Shown here in pieces: positions 62,014 to 64,000 of a stretch of 64,000 nucleotides of DNA. Numbering within the stretch: the stretch's first letter is position 1; the number at the start of each line of letters is the position of its first letter. Location of the stretch: the NCBI RefSeq assembly GCF_025685685.1, contig NZ_JAGSYH010000001.1, positions 806,001 through 870,000 of the forward strand. Direction: 5' to 3'. Origin of the DNA: Acidicapsa dinghuensis. GTDB taxonomy: Bacteria > Acidobacteriota > Terriglobia > Terriglobales > Acidobacteriaceae. The translations under genes and the position numbers were made by a program. A model generated the notes under the pieces. The model saw only the letters and a program-made list of their open reading frames with translations. It did no database searches and had not been told where the DNA came from.

Positions 62014-62655
62014 ATGGCCAGACCACGAAGTCAGGACGCTCACGAAAAAGTGCTTCGAGCCGCGATGGAGCTCTTCGCCGAACGCGGCATCGAAGCCACC
62101 AGTATGGATTCCATCTCCCAGGCCTCCGGCGTGAGCAAGGCCACCATCTATAACCACTGGGTCAACAAAGAAGCACTGCTCATCGAGGTCATGCTCTACC
62201 TCAACGGTCTCGATCGCGAATGCACCGAGGTTGACACCGGCGACCTTTGCAATGACGTCGCCTTCATCCTCAGCCGCCGGCCACCCGACCAGTTCGACTC
62301 AACGCGCGATCGCATCATGCCTTCGCTCATCGCGTACTCCGCTCTCCATCCCGAATTTGGCGAAGCCTGGCGTCATCGCGTCATGGAGCGGCCGCGCGAA
62401 TCGCTGCGCAAGATCCTCCGCAAGGGCATCCAGCGCGGAATCTTCTCCGCCAATCTCAATCTCGAACACTCCATGGCGCTTCTTCTCGGCCCCACTCTGT
62501 ACATGCACATCTTTCATCGCAACAACTATTCCAAGACCGAAGATATCGGCCCGGAAATCGCCTCGGCCTTCTGGCGCGCCTTTTCTGTCGAAAACACTCC
62601 CCCGTCCCCCAAACCCCGCAGGTCCCGTTCCACTCCCGCCGCTGCTCGCCCCTGA
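62014..62655 (+). CDS. TetR-family transcriptional repressor
   Basis: A 213-aa TetR protein. The HTH is seen as VLRAAMELFAERGIEATSMDSISQASGVSKATIYNHW at residues 12-48. The C-terminal ligand domain is divergent, with a TetR_C-type helix (ALLLGPTLYMHIFHRN) near 150. The tail ends in Pro/Arg-rich sequence. Encoded last in the exporter operon and thus probably autoregulatory through the palindrome at 60433-60447. Confidence 0.93.
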   Translation: MARPRSQDAHEKVLRAAMELFAERGIEATSMDSISQASGVSKATIYNHWVNKEALLIEVMLYLNGLDRECTEVDTGDLCNDVAFILSRRPPDQFDSTRDRIMPSLIAYSALHPEFGEAWRHRVMERPRESLRKILRKGIQRGIFSANLNLEHSMALLLGPTLYMHIFHRNNYSKTEDIGPEIASAFWRAFSVENTPPSPKPRRSRSTPAAARP

Positions 62656-62786
62656 TCTACACAAAACCAGATGAAACCCTCGCGCGGAATCTGCGATCTA
62701 ACACTACAGACCGTCTCGCTGAACTGTGCTTTAAAGCAACCGTTCGTGTGCGCCTGAATCCAACCCAGTGTTCCGTCTTCGAACCC

Positions 62787-62793
62787 AAGGAGG
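62787..62793 (+). promoter_or_regulatory. Strong ribosome-binding site fixing the 62798 start
   Basis: AAGGAGG lies 4 bases before the GTG at 62798. This site decides for a GTG start over the frame start at 62768. Confidence 0.6.
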
Positions 62794-62797
62794 AATC

Positions 62798-63730
62798 GTG
62801 ACCGTACGAGGCTATACCAAACCCCTCTACATTCAACCCTTCGACCACCGCGGCTCCTTCGAAACCGGCATGTTCGGCTGGAAAGGCGATCTCAACGAAG
62901 AGCAAACCGCGCGCATCGCCTCATCCAAGCAAGTCATCTACGACGGCTTCAAACTTGCTCTCCAACAAGGCGTCGCCACAGAAACAGCAGGCATCCTCGT
63001 CGATGAGCAGTTCGGCATCGCCATCCTGCGCGACGCAGCCGCGCAGGGGTATATCTACGCCTGCCCCTCCGAAAAAAGCGGCCAGGAAGAGTTCGACTTC
63101 GAATACGGCGACGCCTTCGCCGAGCACATCGAAAAAATTCATCCAACCTTCTGCAAAGTCCTCGTCCGCTACAACCCCGAGGGCGATCCGGAAATGAATC
63201 GCATCCAGTCCGAGCGACTCAAGCGTCTCTCCGACTACCTCGCCGCCCAGCAGAAATCCCTCTTCATGTTCGAACTCCTCGTCCCCGCGGAAAAGAGGCA
63301 GCTCGAAAAACTCCACGGCGACAAAAAAGCCTACGATCTCGAACTCCGCCCATCCCTCATGGTTGGAGCCATCAAGGCCCTGCAGGACGCAGGCGTAGAG
63401 CCCGATATCTGGAAGATCGAAGGCCTCGACCGCAAAGAAGACTGCGAAACCATCGTCAAAGCTGCACGCCGCGACGGCCGCAACACCGTCGGCTGCATCA
63501 TCCTTGGCCGTGGCGAAAGCGATGAGAAAGTAAGCGAATGGCTCTCAACCGCCGCCGCCGTTCCCGGCTTCATCGGCTTCGCCGTAGGCCGCACCGACTT
63601 CTGGGACCCACTCATCGCCTGGCGCGATAACAAAGCCTCCAGCGAACAAGCCGCCGAAGAAATCGCCAAACGCTACAAGCACTTCGTTGATCTCTTCAAA
63701 CAAGCACGCGCAAAAACAAATCCCGAATAA
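62798..63730 (+). CDS. DUF2090-family protein (IolC C-terminal-like)
   Basis: A ~310-aa TIM-barrel-like protein of the DUF2090 group, whose members form the C-terminal domain of some 5-dehydro-2-deoxygluconokinase (IolC) proteins and are suggested to act as 2-deoxy-5-keto-gluconate-6-phosphate aldolase-like enzymes. Here the domain stands alone: QPFDHRGSFETGMFGW near residue 14, AGILVDEQFG, RPSLMVGAIKALQDAGVEPDIWKIEG near 190-214, and FAVGRTDFWDPL near 265. No kinase domain and no other inositol gene is adjacent. GTG start at 62798 chosen from the AAGGAGG site. Confidence 0.8.
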   Translation: MTVRGYTKPLYIQPFDHRGSFETGMFGWKGDLNEEQTARIASSKQVIYDGFKLALQQGVATETAGILVDEQFGIAILRDAAAQGYIYACPSEKSGQEEFDFEYGDAFAEHIEKIHPTFCKVLVRYNPEGDPEMNRIQSERLKRLSDYLAAQQKSLFMFELLVPAEKRQLEKLHGDKKAYDLELRPSLMVGAIKALQDAGVEPDIWKIEGLDRKEDCETIVKAARRDGRNTVGCIILGRGESDEKVSEWLSTAAAVPGFIGFAVGRTDFWDPLIAWRDNKASSEQAAEEIAKRYKHFVDLFKQARAKTNPE

Positions 63731-63734
63731 GAGT

Positions 63735-63751
63735 GCATCCTGTCAGGATGC
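63735..63751. repeat. 17-bp palindrome after the DUF2090 gene
   Basis: GCATCCTG-T-CAGGATGC, 8-bp arms around one base, 4 bases past the stop. A near copy of its core (14-bp unit with one change) recurs at 63899-63912. Confidence 0.7.
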
Positions 63752-63912
63752 TAACGATGCTGACAAGTCGAAAAGGTAGGCCGGGGATTTATCCCCGGCA
63801 CAAAGCCAACGCCATCATTAGGGCTGGTAGGGATGGGCTTCAGCCCTTCCATTCATCCCCTGAGGCGAGTTTTCGATCTTTGCTGGCAGTTTGAGTGTCC
63901 TGTCAGCATGCT
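63739..63912. repeat. REP-like intergenic cassette
   Basis: Flanking 14-bp direct repeats CCTGTCAG[G/C]ATGCT at 63739-63752 and 63899-63912 enclose a GCCGGGGAT-TT-ATCCCCGGC palindrome (63780-63799) and a GGGCT-TC-AGCCC palindrome (63835-63846). Looks like a REP/BIME element between the DUF2090 gene and dinB. Confidence 0.6.
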
Positions 63913-63960
63913 GCCTGTCCGCATCGCTCAGTCACAACGCGCTCACATAAAATTCTCCTG

Positions 63961-64000
63961 ATGAGCGCGCGCAAAATCGTCCACATCGACATGGATGCCT
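63961..64000 (+). CDS. dinB: DNA polymerase IV (DinB), 5' end
   Basis: The first 13 codons encode MSARKIVHIDMDA, the start of Y-family polymerase IV, whose first metal-binding Asp is in HIDMDA. The gene runs off the window edge. No SOS box of E. coli or B. subtilis type is visible just upstream. Identification rests on this one motif but it is very specific. Confidence 0.9.
   Translation, partial: MSARKIVHIDMDA

Noticed and set aside
63913..63960. SOS (LexA) box before dinB
   Set aside because: No CTGT-N8-ACAG or GAAC-N4-GTTC type palindrome is present.
1..64000. CRISPR arrays, insertion sequences, prophage genes, rRNA and tRNA
   Set aside because: None was seen in a reading by eye; a dedicated search could still find a weak tRNA or a decayed element.

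Overview
The window looks like chromosomal DNA of a soil-type Acidobacteriota, most likely family Acidobacteriaceae (Terriglobales). This is inferred from the moderately high GC content, the Lpt outer-membrane genes, a VWFA-related protein of the kind common in that phylum, several conserved hypotheticals of acidobacterial character, and gene orders such as lptC-lptB-rpoN and holA-lptE. No database was consulted. I saw no phage, insertion sequence, CRISPR array, rRNA or tRNA. The window opens in the 3' end of an aspartyl protease gene and closes in the first 13 codons of dinB.

Layout. 0.3-6.7 kb (minus strand): lptC-like giant, lptB and rpoN. 6.8-7.9 kb: a secreted MetX-like hydrolase. 7.9-15.3 kb (minus): glyQ-glyS, recO, a 7Fe ferredoxin, an inositol monophosphatase coupled to a divergent hfq, a VWFA protein, and a MoaD-MoaE fusion. 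15.5-20.9 kb (plus): a compact purine catabolism operon with xanthine dehydrogenase Mo subunit, 2Fe-2S subunit, FAD subunit fused to OHCU decarboxylase, HIU hydrolase and urate oxidase; together these take xanthine to allantoin. 21-30.8 kb: a zinc-finger membrane protein, a WalJ-like MBL hydrolase, hydroxyacyl-CoA dehydrogenase, PP2C phosphatase, two EamA permeases, a variant hemerythrin, holA, lptE and a methyltransferase. 30.8-41.2 kb: ftsH, tilS, ispD-ispF, gltX, an odd amidohydrolase and dxs. 41.5-47.4 kb: an NTF2-like protein, a multi-PAS histidine kinase, a KimA-like permease and a beta-barrel protein. 47.4-54.5 kb: a hydrolase, a Fcy1-like deaminase, then a second molybdenum hydroxylase operon (PaoABC-like with Tat signal, plus XdhC/CoxI). 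54.5-64 kb: a TPR protein, LysR and MocR regulators, a retropepsin-like protein, a PEP-mutase family protein, a DrrAB-type ABC exporter with TetR, a DUF2090 protein, a REP-like cassette and dinB.

The main theme is molybdenum-cofactor enzymes: two hydroxylase operons, molybdopterin synthase and an XdhC maturation factor lie within 40 kb. The most distinctive items are the FAD-subunit/UraD fusion in the purine operon, a 17-bp inverted repeat that can mask the hydroxyacyl-CoA dehydrogenase ribosome-binding site, a perfect extended -10 promoter followed directly by a terminator in the dxs leader, paired 7-4-7 dyads placed on a promoter with a 20-bp spacer, and an amidohydrolase without its metal-binding HxH motif.
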